Assembly: GCF_023195775.1 (NCBI RefSeq)
Contig: NZ_CP096205.1
Span: 868,001 to 932,000 of the forward strand
Length of the DNA: 64,000 nucleotides
Direction: 5' to 3'
Source: Flavobacterium azooxidireducens
GTDB taxonomy: Bacteria; Bacteroidota; Bacteroidia; Flavobacteriales; Flavobacteriaceae
A program made the position numbers and the translations under genes. Positions within the stretch are counted from its first letter, which is position 1. Each line of letters begins with the position of its first letter. This document shows positions 16,700 to 25,792 of the stretch, one piece after another. The notes beneath the pieces are model-generated. The model was not told the origin of the DNA. It ran no database searches and saw only the letters and a program-made list of their open reading frames with translations.

Positions 16700-18100
16700 A
16701 TGAAAAGAATTTTGCCAATTTTATTGTTTTTTTCAGCTATTTCTTGGTCGCAAAATAGTCCAGCAGATTCCATTTTGACGTTGGATGCGTATTTGGGTTA
16801 TGTCAAACAATTTCATCCTTTGGTAAAACAAGCCAACTTAGAAGTGAGTCAAGCTCAAGCCGGAATTATTGCCGCTCGTGGCGGATTTGATCCTAAAATT
16901 GAAGTGGACTATGAAAACAAACAATTCAAATCGACGGAATATTATGATTTATTGAATGCTACGTTTAAAATTCCGACTTGGTATGGAATTGAAATTAAAG
17001 CCGGATTTGATCAAATGGAAGGTGTGTATTTGAATCCACAAAATACTGTACCTCCAAACGGTTTGGCAATGGCAGGAATTTCTGTTCCGCTTGGTCAAGG
17101 TTTGCTGATTAATAACCGAATGGCCGATTTGAGAAAAGCCAAAATTTATGCTAATTTATCGCAAGCCGAACGAGATTTGGAAGTTGCCAATGTACTTTAT
17201 GCAGCTGCAAATAGCTATTTTAATTGGTATAGGAGTTATAATGAATACAAATTATATGAAACTTTTTTAAAAAATTCAGAAGAACGATTTAATGGAATTA
17301 GAGGATTAATCACTGCCGGAGATCGACCTGCGATTGATAGCATTGAAGCCGGAATTTTAGTGAAATCCAGAAAATTAAGTTTAGAACAATCACGGTTGAA
17401 ATTGCTTAAATCGAAACTGGAATTATCAAATTTTTTATGGTTTGAAAATAATCTTCCGGTAGAATTGCAAGATGGCATTTCACCGGAAAGTGAATTAGAA
17501 AAAAAGGTTGAAAATACATTACAAACAAACGGATTATTATTGGCCGATATCGATTTTCAAAATCATCCGAAGATTCGATCGTTACAAAATAAGGTTTCTA
17601 TTTTAGAGGTTGACAAACGGTTAAAAGGCGATTTACTGAAACCGACGATCAATTTAAATTACAATTATTTATCTGAACCGGAATTTGTTCGCGATTTTAA
17701 TACTGTGAATTATAAGTATGGAGTAAACTTTAGTTTTCCTTTATTTTTAAGGAAAGAAAGAGGAAATTTTAAAATTGCCAAATTGAAACTACAAGATGCT
17801 GAATTAGATTTGAAATTTGAAGATCAAGTGCTCAGAAACAAAATCGATTATCAATTGGAAGAAATTAGGTCTTTAAAAAATCAGATTTCAATTGCAAGTG
17901 AATTGGTGAATGATTTTAATACGATGCTCGATGCCGAAGAAAGAATGTTTTTTTATGGAGAAAGTTCATTGTTCTTAATTAATTCCAGAGAAAACAGTTT
18001 GCTAAGTACAAGTTTGCAACAAATTGAAACCGAATTTCGGTTTTTTGTTGCCAATGCAGATTTGTTTAAGTTGATAGCGAATCCGCAGTTTAACAATTAA
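16700..18100 (+). CDS. TolC-family outer-membrane efflux protein
   Basis: 466 residues. Start ATG 16700 gives a clean signal peptide (KRILPILLFFSAISWSQ); an ATG at 16676 inside the adaptor gene is possible but less fitting. Two coiled-coil repeats (QANLEVSQAQAGIIAARGGFDPK and the C-terminal LKNQISIASELVNDFNTMLDAEERMFFYGES) match TolC. It is the last gene of the exporter operon and is followed by a terminator. Confidence 0.9.
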   Translation: MKRILPILLFFSAISWSQNSPADSILTLDAYLGYVKQFHPLVKQANLEVSQAQAGIIAARGGFDPKIEVDYENKQFKSTEYYDLLNATFKIPTWYGIEIKAGFDQMEGVYLNPQNTVPPNGLAMAGISVPLGQGLLINNRMADLRKAKIYANLSQAERDLEVANVLYAAANSYFNWYRSYNEYKLYETFLKNSEERFNGIRGLITAGDRPAIDSIEAGILVKSRKLSLEQSRLKLLKSKLELSNFLWFENNLPVELQDGISPESELEKKVENTLQTNGLLLADIDFQNHPKIRSLQNKVSILEVDKRLKGDLLKPTINLNYNYLSEPEFVRDFNTVNYKYGVNFSFPLFLRKERGNFKIAKLKLQDAELDLKFEDQVLRNKIDYQLEEIRSLKNQISIASELVNDFNTMLDAEERMFFYGESSLFLINSRENSLLSTSLQQIETEFRFFVANADLFKLIANPQFNN

Positions 18101-18114
18101 TTTTAAATGATTTA

Positions 18115-18145
18115 AACCTGACAGATTTTAAAAATCTGCCAGGTT
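18115..18145 (+). terminator. Hairpin terminator after the exporter operon
   Basis: AACCTG-a-CAGATTTT / AAAATCTG-c-CAGGTT, a near-perfect hairpin with one internal mismatch, 14 bp after the TolC stop. It lacks a strong T-run and may serve both strands. Confidence 0.55.
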
Positions 18146-18205
18146 AAGTAAACTTGTAATCAAATAAAAAATTGAGTTTGTGGCGAAGATGAATTATGAA
18201 TGTAA

Positions 18206-19492
18206 TTAACAAATAACCTTTTTAATCTCCATCATGTCATAATATGCTTTTTCAATCCATTCTCGGTGGTTAGGATGGGCAATTTTGACCATTTCTGCTA
18301 CACGTTGTTTGAGTGTTTTTCCGTAAAGGTTTGCGATTCCGTATTCTGTGATGATGTATTGAACGTGTGAACGAGTCGTAACAACACCTGCTCCTTGTTT
18401 TAAAAACGGTACAATTCTACTTTCTCCTCTTTTTGTTTGAGATGGCAGTGCAATAATTGCTTTTCCGCCATCACTCAATGAAGCTCCTCGCATAAAATCC
18501 ATTTGACCTCCTACTCCTGAATACATTTTTCCTCCGATGGAATCGGCACAAACTTGCCCGGTTACGTCGACTTCGATGGCAGAATTGATAGCGACCATTT
18601 TTGGGTTTTTACGGATTCTTGCGGTATCATTGACAGCCGAAGATTCCTTCATCTCGATAAATGAATTATCATCTACAAAATCATATAAACGCCGTGATCC
18701 CATTAAAAAAGTTGCCAAAACACGTCCGCGAGTTGTTCCTTTGTAGTTGCAATTGATGACATCATTTTCAATTAAATCGATCACACCATCTGAGAACATT
18801 TCGGTGTGCAATCCTAAATCTTTGTGATTGCCTAATTTGCTCAATGCGGCATTTGGAATAGATCCAATTCCCATTTGAAGTGTGCTTCTATCGTCGATTA
18901 AGGAAGCAACATATTCTCCAATTTTTTCTTCTTCTGGCGTAAAAGTTTCAATGCCATGCGTATAAATAGTTTCGTTTACATCCACTAAATAATCTATTTC
19001 AGATTCGTGTAGAATTCCATCGCCAAAGGTTCTTGGCATTTGCGGATTAACTTGTGCTATAACAATTTTTGCGTTTTCGATAGCAGCCACGGAAGCTTCT
19101 ACAGAAACACCCAAGGAACAATAACCATGTCTATCCGGTGGTGAAACGTGTATAAAAACAACATCTAATGGCAATACATTTTTTCGAAATAAATTAGGCA
19201 ACTCACTTAAAAAAACCGGTGTATACGAACCGTTTCCGGCTTTAAGTGTGTGACGTACATTGGCTCCTAGAAAAAAAGAATTGACGTGAAAACTTGCCGC
19301 TAATTCCGGATTGGCATACGGTGCTTCGCCTTCGGTGTGAAGGTGACAAATTTCTACATTTTTTAGTTCGGATGCTCGTTGGGTTAATGCTTTGGTTAAA
19401 ACGGTTGGTGATGCAGCTGCAGCCTGAACGTAAACCCTATCGCCGGATTTTACTACTTGAACTGCTTGTTCTGCGGTGACATATTTACTCAT
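18206..19492 (-). CDS. Acetyl-CoA hydrolase/transferase family protein (4-hydroxybutyrate CoA-transferase-like)
   Basis: 428 residues; family I CoA-transferase that moves CoA between acyl groups such as acetate, butyrate or 4-hydroxybutyrate. The family signature is GLHTEMFSDG with the catalytic Glu231; also MGIGSIPNAAL, GGQMDFMRGA and ITEYGIANLYGKT. Length matches the two-domain single-chain form. It is divergent from map, with a structured repeat between them. The exact acyl substrate cannot be set from sequence. Confidence 0.9.
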   Translation of the reverse strand: MSKYVTAEQAVQVVKSGDRVYVQAAAASPTVLTKALTQRASELKNVEICHLHTEGEAPYANPELAASFHVNSFFLGANVRHTLKAGNGSYTPVFLSELPNLFRKNVLPLDVVFIHVSPPDRHGYCSLGVSVEASVAAIENAKIVIAQVNPQMPRTFGDGILHESEIDYLVDVNETIYTHGIETFTPEEEKIGEYVASLIDDRSTLQMGIGSIPNAALSKLGNHKDLGLHTEMFSDGVIDLIENDVINCNYKGTTRGRVLATFLMGSRRLYDFVDDNSFIEMKESSAVNDTARIRKNPKMVAINSAIEVDVTGQVCADSIGGKMYSGVGGQMDFMRGASLSDGGKAIIALPSQTKRGESRIVPFLKQGAGVVTTRSHVQYIITEYGIANLYGKTLKQRVAEMVKIAHPNHREWIEKAYYDMMEIKKVIC

Positions 19493-19567
19493 ATTTCCTA
19501 AATTTTGAACAAAGATAAGGGTGAAAAACTGTTTAAAACCTGATAATTCTCATTGTTTTTGGGATTT

Positions 19568-19722
19568 CTAGCCCCGATAGTAGTGGAAAGCCTTTTGCAG
19601 GATTGTTGCAGTTTTTCTTGGTAAAAAAAAGCGACCAACGGAAGCTCTTTTTTTGCCTTAGAAAAACGCAACAAGACAAAAAAGCTTGGAACGGATAGCG
19701 GGATTTTGCTTCTTAAAAAAAA
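19568..19722 (+). repeat. Structured intergenic repeat, copy A
   Basis: Opens TAGCCCCGATAGTAGTGGAA and closes AACGGATAGCGGGA..GCTTC. The ends can pair (CCCG-TA with TA-CGGG). An inverted second copy is at 37138-37281 and a short one at 61779-61858. Confidence 0.65.
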
Positions 19723-19743
19723 TGATAAATTTGTTTACCTTTG
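19716..19743 (+). promoter_or_regulatory. Promoter of map
   Basis: -33 TTG at 19716-19718 and -7 TACCTTTG at 19736-19743, 17 bp apart: a full Bacteroidota promoter 18 bp before the ATG. Confidence 0.7.
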
Positions 19744-19761
19744 CCTCTTTAAATTTTGATT

Positions 19762-20580
19762 ATGATTATTCCGAAAACCCGAGAAGAAATTGAGTTGATG
19801 CGAGAGAGTTCGCTACTGGTTTCGAAAACGCTTGGTATGATTGCAAAGGAGATTAAGCCTGGTGTAACAACGCTTTATTTAGATAAATTGGCGGAAGAAT
19901 TTATTCGTGACCACGGTGGCGTTCCTGCGTTTTTGGGGTTGTATGATTTTCCGAATTCGTTGTGTATGAGTCCGAATGCTCAGGTGGTGCACGGGATTCC
20001 AAACAATAAACCGTTGGAAAGTGGCGATGTGATTTCGGTGGATTGCGGAGTTTTGAAGAATGAATTTTATGGTGATCACGCCTATTCTTTTGAGATTGGC
20101 GATGTGGCACCGGAAACAAAAAGGTTATTGAAAATTACGAAGGAATCGTTGTATGTTGGTATTCGCCAATTTAAGGCGGGAAATCGTGTGGAAGATGTGG
20201 GAAATGCGATTCAAACGTATTGCGAATCAAATGGCTATAGTGTTGTGAGAGAATTGGTTGGTCACGGATTGGGACGAAAAATGCACGAAGATCCGGAAAT
20301 GCCGAATTATGGTAAACGCGGTCGCGGAAAATTGTTTGTAGAAGGTATGGTGGTTGCGATTGAGCCGATGATTAATATGGGAACAAAAAATATCAAACAG
20401 TTGAAAGACGGTTGGACAATTTTGACAGCTGATATGAAGCCAAGTGCTCATTTTGAGCACAATGTGGCGTTGATTGATGGAAAACCGGAGTTGCTTTCTA
20501 CGTTTCAATATGTGTATGATGCGTTGGGGATTGTGAGTGATGAGGAGAAGGAGTTTAGAAAGTTACCTTTGGTGATTTGA
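19762..20580 (+). CDS. map: Type I methionine aminopeptidase
   Basis: 272 residues; removes the N-terminal Met from nascent proteins. ATG 19762 is chosen over a TTG two codons upstream. Metal and substrate residues are visible: VVHGIP (His77), ISVDCG (Asp94), GDHAYSF (Asp105), GHGLGRKMHE (His168), AIEPM (Glu201) and the final EHNVAL. It has its own promoter and no operon partner. Confidence 0.95.
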   Translation: MIIPKTREEIELMRESSLLVSKTLGMIAKEIKPGVTTLYLDKLAEEFIRDHGGVPAFLGLYDFPNSLCMSPNAQVVHGIPNNKPLESGDVISVDCGVLKNEFYGDHAYSFEIGDVAPETKRLLKITKESLYVGIRQFKAGNRVEDVGNAIQTYCESNGYSVVRELVGHGLGRKMHEDPEMPNYGKRGRGKLFVEGMVVAIEPMINMGTKNIKQLKDGWTILTADMKPSAHFEHNVALIDGKPELLSTFQYVYDALGIVSDEEKEFRKLPLVI

Positions 20581-20689
20581 CACGGATTTACTTCGTCAGT
20601 TCGCTTCGCTCGTGTCACGGCTTTTCACGGATTAAAATTACACAGAACTTGGGAAGCTTTAAATCATACTAAACTCTTAAGAATTTTAA

Positions 20690-20738
20690 TTTTGACACGG
20701 ATTTCACGAATTTTCACGAATTAATCAATTACACAGAG
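20690..20738. repeat. Left inverted repeat flanking the GxxExxY gene
   Basis: Starts TTTTGACACGGATTTCACG and ends CACAGAG. Its reverse complement recurs, with few changes, at 21180-21227 on the other side of the gene. A degenerate copy of the same kind (TTTTCACGGATTAAAATTAC) is at about 20623. Confidence 0.75.
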
Positions 20739-20785
20739 CCTCTAAAATTTTATTTTTTTTTCTAAGCCTTTTTAAATACTCTTTT

Positions 20786-21160
20786 ATGATTGATTTATAT
20801 TTAAAAGAAGAAACGTATAAAATTATTGGACTTTGTATGGAGGTTCATAAAATTTTAGGGAAAGGTCATTCTGAGATTATTTATAAAGATGCTTTGGAAT
20901 ACGAATTTAGAATGAATGGTATTCCCTATGAAAGAGAAAAAAGTTATCGAATTGAATACAAAGAAATCTTTCTTTCAAGATATTATAATGCAGATTTTGT
21001 GGTTTTTGACGAAATAATTCTTGAGGTTAAGGCAATAGAATGTTTAACCAAAAGCGATATTAAACAAACTTTAAATTATTTAGCTGCTTCAAAAAATAAG
21101 TTAGGTCTTTTAGTGAACTTTGGAGAAGATTCTTTAAAGCACCAAAGAGTTATTCTATAA
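20786..21160 (+). CDS. GxxExxY-family protein
   Basis: 124 residues. The family motif is GHSEIIYKDALEYEF; ADFVVFDEIILEVKA and QTLNYLAASKNKLGLLVNFG give a nuclease-like PD-(D/E)XK core, with Asp and Glu-x-Lys visible. The function of the family is not known. The gene is enclosed by about 49-bp inverted repeats, which suggests a unit that has been moved as a block. Confidence 0.85.
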   Translation: MIDLYLKEETYKIIGLCMEVHKILGKGHSEIIYKDALEYEFRMNGIPYEREKSYRIEYKEIFLSRYYNADFVVFDEIILEVKAIECLTKSDIKQTLNYLAASKNKLGLLVNFGEDSLKHQRVIL

Positions 21161-21179
21161 TATTTTACGCAATCCTTTT

Positions 21180-21227
21180 CTCTGTGAAATTTTAAAATTC
21201 GTGAAATCCGTGAAATCCGTGTCAAAA
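21180..21227. repeat. Right inverted repeat flanking the GxxExxY gene
   Basis: Reads CTCTGTGAAATT ... GAAATCCGTGTCAAAA, the reverse complement of the left copy apart from a few substitutions and a 1-nt length difference. Confidence 0.75.
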
Positions 21228-21268
21228 AACAAAAAAAGCATTTACATTTACCATAAAACATTCAACTT

Positions 21269-22057
21269 ATGAATTGTAAAACGTGTGATTATTCCATCGA
21301 TCCTAATGCAAGATATTGCCCTAATTGCGGTGCTAAAATAGTTGATGAAAGACTTTCTTTAAAAGGAACTTGGGAGGAATTTATTGGTCCGTTTTTTAGT
21401 TGGGATAATAATTTTTGGAGAACCTTTTTTGGTATGTTCAAAAATCCTAAAGATGTTTTAGAGGCGTATATTAGTGGAGCAAGAAAGAAATATTTTCACC
21501 CGTTTTCGTATATTATTTTATATGCAACTGTAGCCGTTTTTTTCTATAAGTTTTTCCCGATGGAATCTATCATGGAATATTCTGATGGAATTTCTAATGA
21601 AGTTTCTAAAAGTTCTTCAAATGGTGCTAACGCTCCAAAGATTGATATGAAGCCTTTTATGGAGGCTATGATGAACTATTATAACTTTTTGGTTTTACTA
21701 CTTATGCCTATTTATGCACTTACAAGTTATATAGTTTATCATAAAAGAGGTCATAATTTCTTTGAGCATTTAGTTTTCAATAGCTACATTCAAACAAATC
21801 TAGGTTTTATATCGTTGGCTTTACAAGTACTATTGGTTAGCTTATTAGGTATGACTTTTCAAAGTTATGCTACTCTTTTTATGATTGTATTTGTATTTTA
21901 TACAGTATACATTTTAAAGAAATTGTACAATCAAAATTTAAAACGAACCATTTTTTCGGGCATTAAATATGTCCTTTTATTTTTTGGATTGTATTTAGGA
22001 GTAATGATTATCTTCTCATTTCTTTTTGTCATAATCTTCTTTTTAACTAAGATGTAA
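21269..22057 (+). CDS. DUF3667 membrane protein with N-terminal zinc ribbon
   Basis: 262 residues. A zinc ribbon (CKTCDYSI...YCPNCGAK, four Cys within 22 residues) is followed by the family segment LSLKGTWEEFIGPFFSWDNNFWRTFFGMFKNPKDVLEAYI and four to five transmembrane helices. Function unknown. Its stop overlaps the ATG of the following methyltransferase by one base, so they are coupled. A second family member is at 35624. Confidence 0.85.
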   Translation: MNCKTCDYSIDPNARYCPNCGAKIVDERLSLKGTWEEFIGPFFSWDNNFWRTFFGMFKNPKDVLEAYISGARKKYFHPFSYIILYATVAVFFYKFFPMESIMEYSDGISNEVSKSSSNGANAPKIDMKPFMEAMMNYYNFLVLLLMPIYALTSYIVYHKRGHNFFEHLVFNSYIQTNLGFISLALQVLLVSLLGMTFQSYATLFMIVFVFYTVYILKKLYNQNLKRTIFSGIKYVLLFFGLYLGVMIIFSFLFVIIFFLTKM

Positions 22058-22824
22058 TGAAAAAAGTTTTTAAGTTTATACTAAATACTATTCCGCGACC
22101 GATTCTCATTAGGTTGAGTTATGTGGCAAGACCTGTCTTGGAATTTTTGTTGAAAGGAAATCGGTTTACCGACCCAATTGATGGGAAAAGTTTTAGGATG
22201 TTTTTACCTTATGGCTATGGAAAACAGCGTAATAATGTTTTGTCACCGAGTACACTTTCGTTGGAAAGACATCGGTTGTTGTGGTTGTATTTGAATAGAG
22301 AAACTGATTTTTTTACAGCTCCAAAAAAAGTACTGCATTTTGCTCCTGAACAAGCTTTTTATAAACGTTTCAGAAATCAAAAGAATTTAGAGTATACTAC
22401 TACTGATTTATTTTCGCCTTTAGCGGATGTGAAAGCGGATATTTGCAATCTTCCGTTTGAAGATAATTCGTATGATGTGATTTTGTGTAATCACGTTTTG
22501 GAGCACATTCCGGATGACACAAAAGCGATGCAGGAATTATATCGTGTTTTAAAACCTGGTGGAATGGGGATTTTCCAGATTCCGCAAGATTTATCAAGAG
22601 CTGTTACTTTTTCAGATGATTCTATTACGGATCAAAAAGAACGAGCAAAAATTTTTGGTCAATATGACCACGTTCGTGTTTATGGCAGAGATTATTTTGA
22701 CAAATTGAGAAGCATTGGTTTTAGAGTTGTGGAAGAAGATTACACTTCCAAAATTTCGCCTGAATTGGTGGAAAAATATTGTTTGGCAAAAGGGGAAATT
22801 ATTCCGGTTTGTTTTAAAAATTAG
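22057..22824 (+). CDS. Class I SAM-dependent methyltransferase
   Basis: 255 residues. Rossmann-type core: VLHFAPEQAFYKRF (motif I position), TTTDLFSPLADVKADICNLPFEDNSYDVILCNHVLEHIPDD and LKPGGMGIFQIP, all typical of methyltransferase type 11. The start ATG overlaps the upstream stop. The N-terminal stretch (NTIPRPILIRLSYVARPVLEFLL) may be membrane-associated. The substrate is unknown. Confidence 0.85.
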   Translation: MKKVFKFILNTIPRPILIRLSYVARPVLEFLLKGNRFTDPIDGKSFRMFLPYGYGKQRNNVLSPSTLSLERHRLLWLYLNRETDFFTAPKKVLHFAPEQAFYKRFRNQKNLEYTTTDLFSPLADVKADICNLPFEDNSYDVILCNHVLEHIPDDTKAMQELYRVLKPGGMGIFQIPQDLSRAVTFSDDSITDQKERAKIFGQYDHVRVYGRDYFDKLRSIGFRVVEEDYTSKISPELVEKYCLAKGEIIPVCFKN

Positions 22825-22841
22825 ATTTTTAAATATACAAA

Positions 22842-22863
22842 ACCCACGGTTGAAACCGTGGGC
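22842..22863. terminator. Hairpin between convergent genes
   Basis: CCCACGGTT-ga-AACCGTGGG, a 9-bp perfect stem between the methyltransferase and the M16 peptidase genes. It has no T-run, so it may be a REP-like palindrome rather than a true terminator. Confidence 0.5.
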
Positions 22864-22891
22864 TAGTAAATAAAATCATATAATTAGTGTT

Positions 22892-25699
22892 TTATTCTTC
22901 CGGCATTAACATCGCCACAACCTTATCTTTTGAAAGGTATTTTTTAGCCACAGCCTGAATATCTTTTGCAGTAACTGCATCAATTTTTTGTTCTACTTGT
23001 AAAATTTCATCTGCTGAAACTCCGTAAGTAAATGAACGGGTTAGATAAGACATCCAATAGTTATTTTGCTTGATTTTTTCTTTGTAATCTAATTTTTCAG
23101 CTTCTTTAAACTTGTTTAAGTCTTTTTCATCCGGGCCATTTTCGATGATTTTGTTCAATTCTCTTAAGGCAGATTGTGCTAATGTTTCTGCATTTTCCGG
23201 TCCGCAAGGGAAATTTATTGTGAAATTATAGCTTCCGTTTGGCACTTTGCTCATGCTTCCTCTCGCATTCGCTCCGTAAACACCACTTTCATTTTCTCTA
23301 AGTTCTTCAATTAAATTGATGGTTAGAACTTCTCCGGCAGCTCTTAAAGCCAAAGCTTCTTTTGCATCATACGTACAATCACCATAGAACATAATGTTAA
23401 CGGTACTTTTTGGATCTTTCCCTTTTTTAACTACCTTTTTCAAGTCGCCTTTCAACATTCTGTAGCCTAAATCAACTGCTTTTTCAGATGTTCCATTTGA
23501 TGGTAAGGATGCTAAATATTGACTTGCAAATTCTTCTAATTTTTGATCGTCAATGTTTCCAACAAAATAGAAATGGAAGTCTCCTGCATTGGCAAAACGC
23601 TCTTTGAATTTTTTGTAAGCCAACTCATAATCAGTTTTTTCCCAAGCGGCATCATCCGGAATAATTCCTTTAAAACGCGGGTTATTTTGATTCAAATAGG
23701 TATATAGTTCATTTTGAAAATGCATCGTTGGCATAGCTTTCATATTAGCCATAAAACCATTTTGTTTGATTTTATAACTTTCAAACGCTTCTTTATCCAA
23801 ATTCAAATCAGTAAAGTAAGCATATACTGTTTGGAAAAGATATTCCAAATCTTTTGGTGCTGCTGAACCTCTAAAACCTTCTTGCGTACCTCCCACATAC
23901 GGATTAACTCTAGCGATTTTACCAGTCATAAATTTATTGATGTCGTTCAATTTCATTCCAGAGAAACCGGCTTCCGTTAGTCCGCCCATTGCCCATTGCA
24001 CTTTTTCGTATTCTTCGTTACCAATTAAATTTGAACCTCCAAAACTTAGAGCTTCAAAAAGAATTTCGTCGTTCTTAAAATCAGTTTTTTTGTAAGTTAC
24101 TTTTGCTCCATTTGATAAAGTTAACGTAGTTGTTCCTATTTTATCATTGGTTTCTTTTTTGGTAACAGAACCTTTTTTTACAGGATTTCTAAGTAAACTT
24201 TCAGCAACAGCTTCATCAACATAAGCAGTGATTGAGGCTTTATCAACTTTAATAGAATTTAAAACTTCTTGCTCAGTTGGTTTAACCATACCTTCTTTTT
24301 CAGGTCCGGTTAAAATAATTACTCTGTTATCTTCTTTGATATAGCCACTAATTAATTTATTGGTTTCTTCTACTGAAATAGTTGGCAATAGTTTTTTCAT
24401 GGTTGTAAATGTCCATTCAATTCCGGGAACCGGTTCGTTTTGTAAAAAATTGCCTTGGTATTCCCACACATAACTTTCTGATTCTGTTTTGTCTCTTTCG
24501 TTATATTGTTGTTCGATTTGAGATAAAAATTCAGTTTTGGCTCTTTCTAATTCACCAGCTGTAAAACCAAAAGCCTTTACTCTTTCATTTTCTTCCACTA
24601 ATAATTTTAAAGCTTCCAATTGTTTGTCTTGTGGAACCATTGCGAACGATTGGAAAGCTTTTTTTGTTTTAGCATACGTTTCACCGTAGTATGAATATCC
24701 GTATGTGAAAGGTGGGTTTGGTGAATTTCTCTTTTCTTCTAAACGATTGTTTAGCATTGTAGCAAATAAACCGATAGTTAATTCATCTTTCATATCACCA
24801 ATCGTTTTCACAACTTTTGGTTCTTCATAATCTTTATACAACAAACGAACTTGTGTAAAAGCAGCTTCAGGATCACTTTCTACTGCTACAAATGTTTCTT
24901 TGTGATTTGGAACATCAAATTTAGTTCTTGGACGTTCATTTTTAGGATTCTTATATTTAGAAAAATGAGCGATAATTTTTTTCTCCATTTCAGTCACATC
25001 AATATCGCCAACAACGATAACGCTCATTAAATTTGGACGATACCAATCTTTGTAGAAGCTAACCACTTTATCATAGGTAAAGTTTTCCAATATCTCTTTT
25101 TGACCGATAGGAAGGCGTTTTGCATAATGAGAATTGTACATCATTTTAGGCATAAATCGACCCATCATACGTTTATCTGCTCCTAAACCAATTCTGTATT
25201 CTTCTAAAACAACACCTCTTTCTTTGTCAATTTCTTCTGGTGTTAAGGTTGTATTGAAAGCCCAATCTTCAATAATTTGAAAACCTTTTTCCAATTTTGC
25301 AGGATCATCGGACGGAATAGGTAAAAAATAAACGGTTTCATCAAAACTTGTGTAAGCGTTTAAGTGTTGACCGAATTTTACACCGATACTTTGCAAATAA
25401 TCTACTAATTCATTTTTTGGGAAATTTTTTGTTCCGTTGAAACACATGTGCTCCATGAAGTGAGCTAAGCCTTGTTGGTCATCATTTTCAAGAATCGAAC
25501 CAGCATTGATAACAAGTCTTAAATCAACTTTGTTTTCGGGTTTTGCATTCTTTTTGATGTAATAGGTCAAACCGTTTTTAAGTTTTCCGGTTTTTACCGA
25601 TGGATCCATCGGAATTTGGCTGTCAAGTTTTAGTTCTTGTGCGAATACTAACGATGGTAATGCTAACAAAAACAGTAATAATTTGTTAAGTTTCTTCAT
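22892..25699 (-). CDS. M16-family (pitrilysin-type) zinc peptidase
   Basis: 935 residues. A signal peptide (MKKLNKLLLFLLALPSLVFAQ) is followed by a catalytic M16 domain with the inverted zinc motif HFMEH (His80, Glu83, His84) in GLAHFMEHMCFNGTKNFPKNELVDYLQSIG, a linker and a second, inactive M16_C half (about 520-935). It is likely periplasmic and processes peptides. It lies 93 bp downstream of apbE on the same strand; no obvious terminator separates them. Confidence 0.92.
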   Translation of the reverse strand: MKKLNKLLLFLLALPSLVFAQELKLDSQIPMDPSVKTGKLKNGLTYYIKKNAKPENKVDLRLVINAGSILENDDQQGLAHFMEHMCFNGTKNFPKNELVDYLQSIGVKFGQHLNAYTSFDETVYFLPIPSDDPAKLEKGFQIIEDWAFNTTLTPEEIDKERGVVLEEYRIGLGADKRMMGRFMPKMMYNSHYAKRLPIGQKEILENFTYDKVVSFYKDWYRPNLMSVIVVGDIDVTEMEKKIIAHFSKYKNPKNERPRTKFDVPNHKETFVAVESDPEAAFTQVRLLYKDYEEPKVVKTIGDMKDELTIGLFATMLNNRLEEKRNSPNPPFTYGYSYYGETYAKTKKAFQSFAMVPQDKQLEALKLLVEENERVKAFGFTAGELERAKTEFLSQIEQQYNERDKTESESYVWEYQGNFLQNEPVPGIEWTFTTMKKLLPTISVEETNKLISGYIKEDNRVIILTGPEKEGMVKPTEQEVLNSIKVDKASITAYVDEAVAESLLRNPVKKGSVTKKETNDKIGTTTLTLSNGAKVTYKKTDFKNDEILFEALSFGGSNLIGNEEYEKVQWAMGGLTEAGFSGMKLNDINKFMTGKIARVNPYVGGTQEGFRGSAAPKDLEYLFQTVYAYFTDLNLDKEAFESYKIKQNGFMANMKAMPTMHFQNELYTYLNQNNPRFKGIIPDDAAWEKTDYELAYKKFKERFANAGDFHFYFVGNIDDQKLEEFASQYLASLPSNGTSEKAVDLGYRMLKGDLKKVVKKGKDPKSTVNIMFYGDCTYDAKEALALRAAGEVLTINLIEELRENESGVYGANARGSMSKVPNGSYNFTINFPCGPENAETLAQSALRELNKIIENGPDEKDLNKFKEAEKLDYKEKIKQNNYWMSYLTRSFTYGVSADEILQVEQKIDAVTAKDIQAVAKKYLSKDKVVAMLMPEE

Positions 25700-25792
25700 A
25701 AAATTATATTTATTGGATTATAAATTTAGAAGAATAACTCGATTTCTAATTATTTATTATATTTTCTTTAACGAAAAACCCTACTTTTAGAA

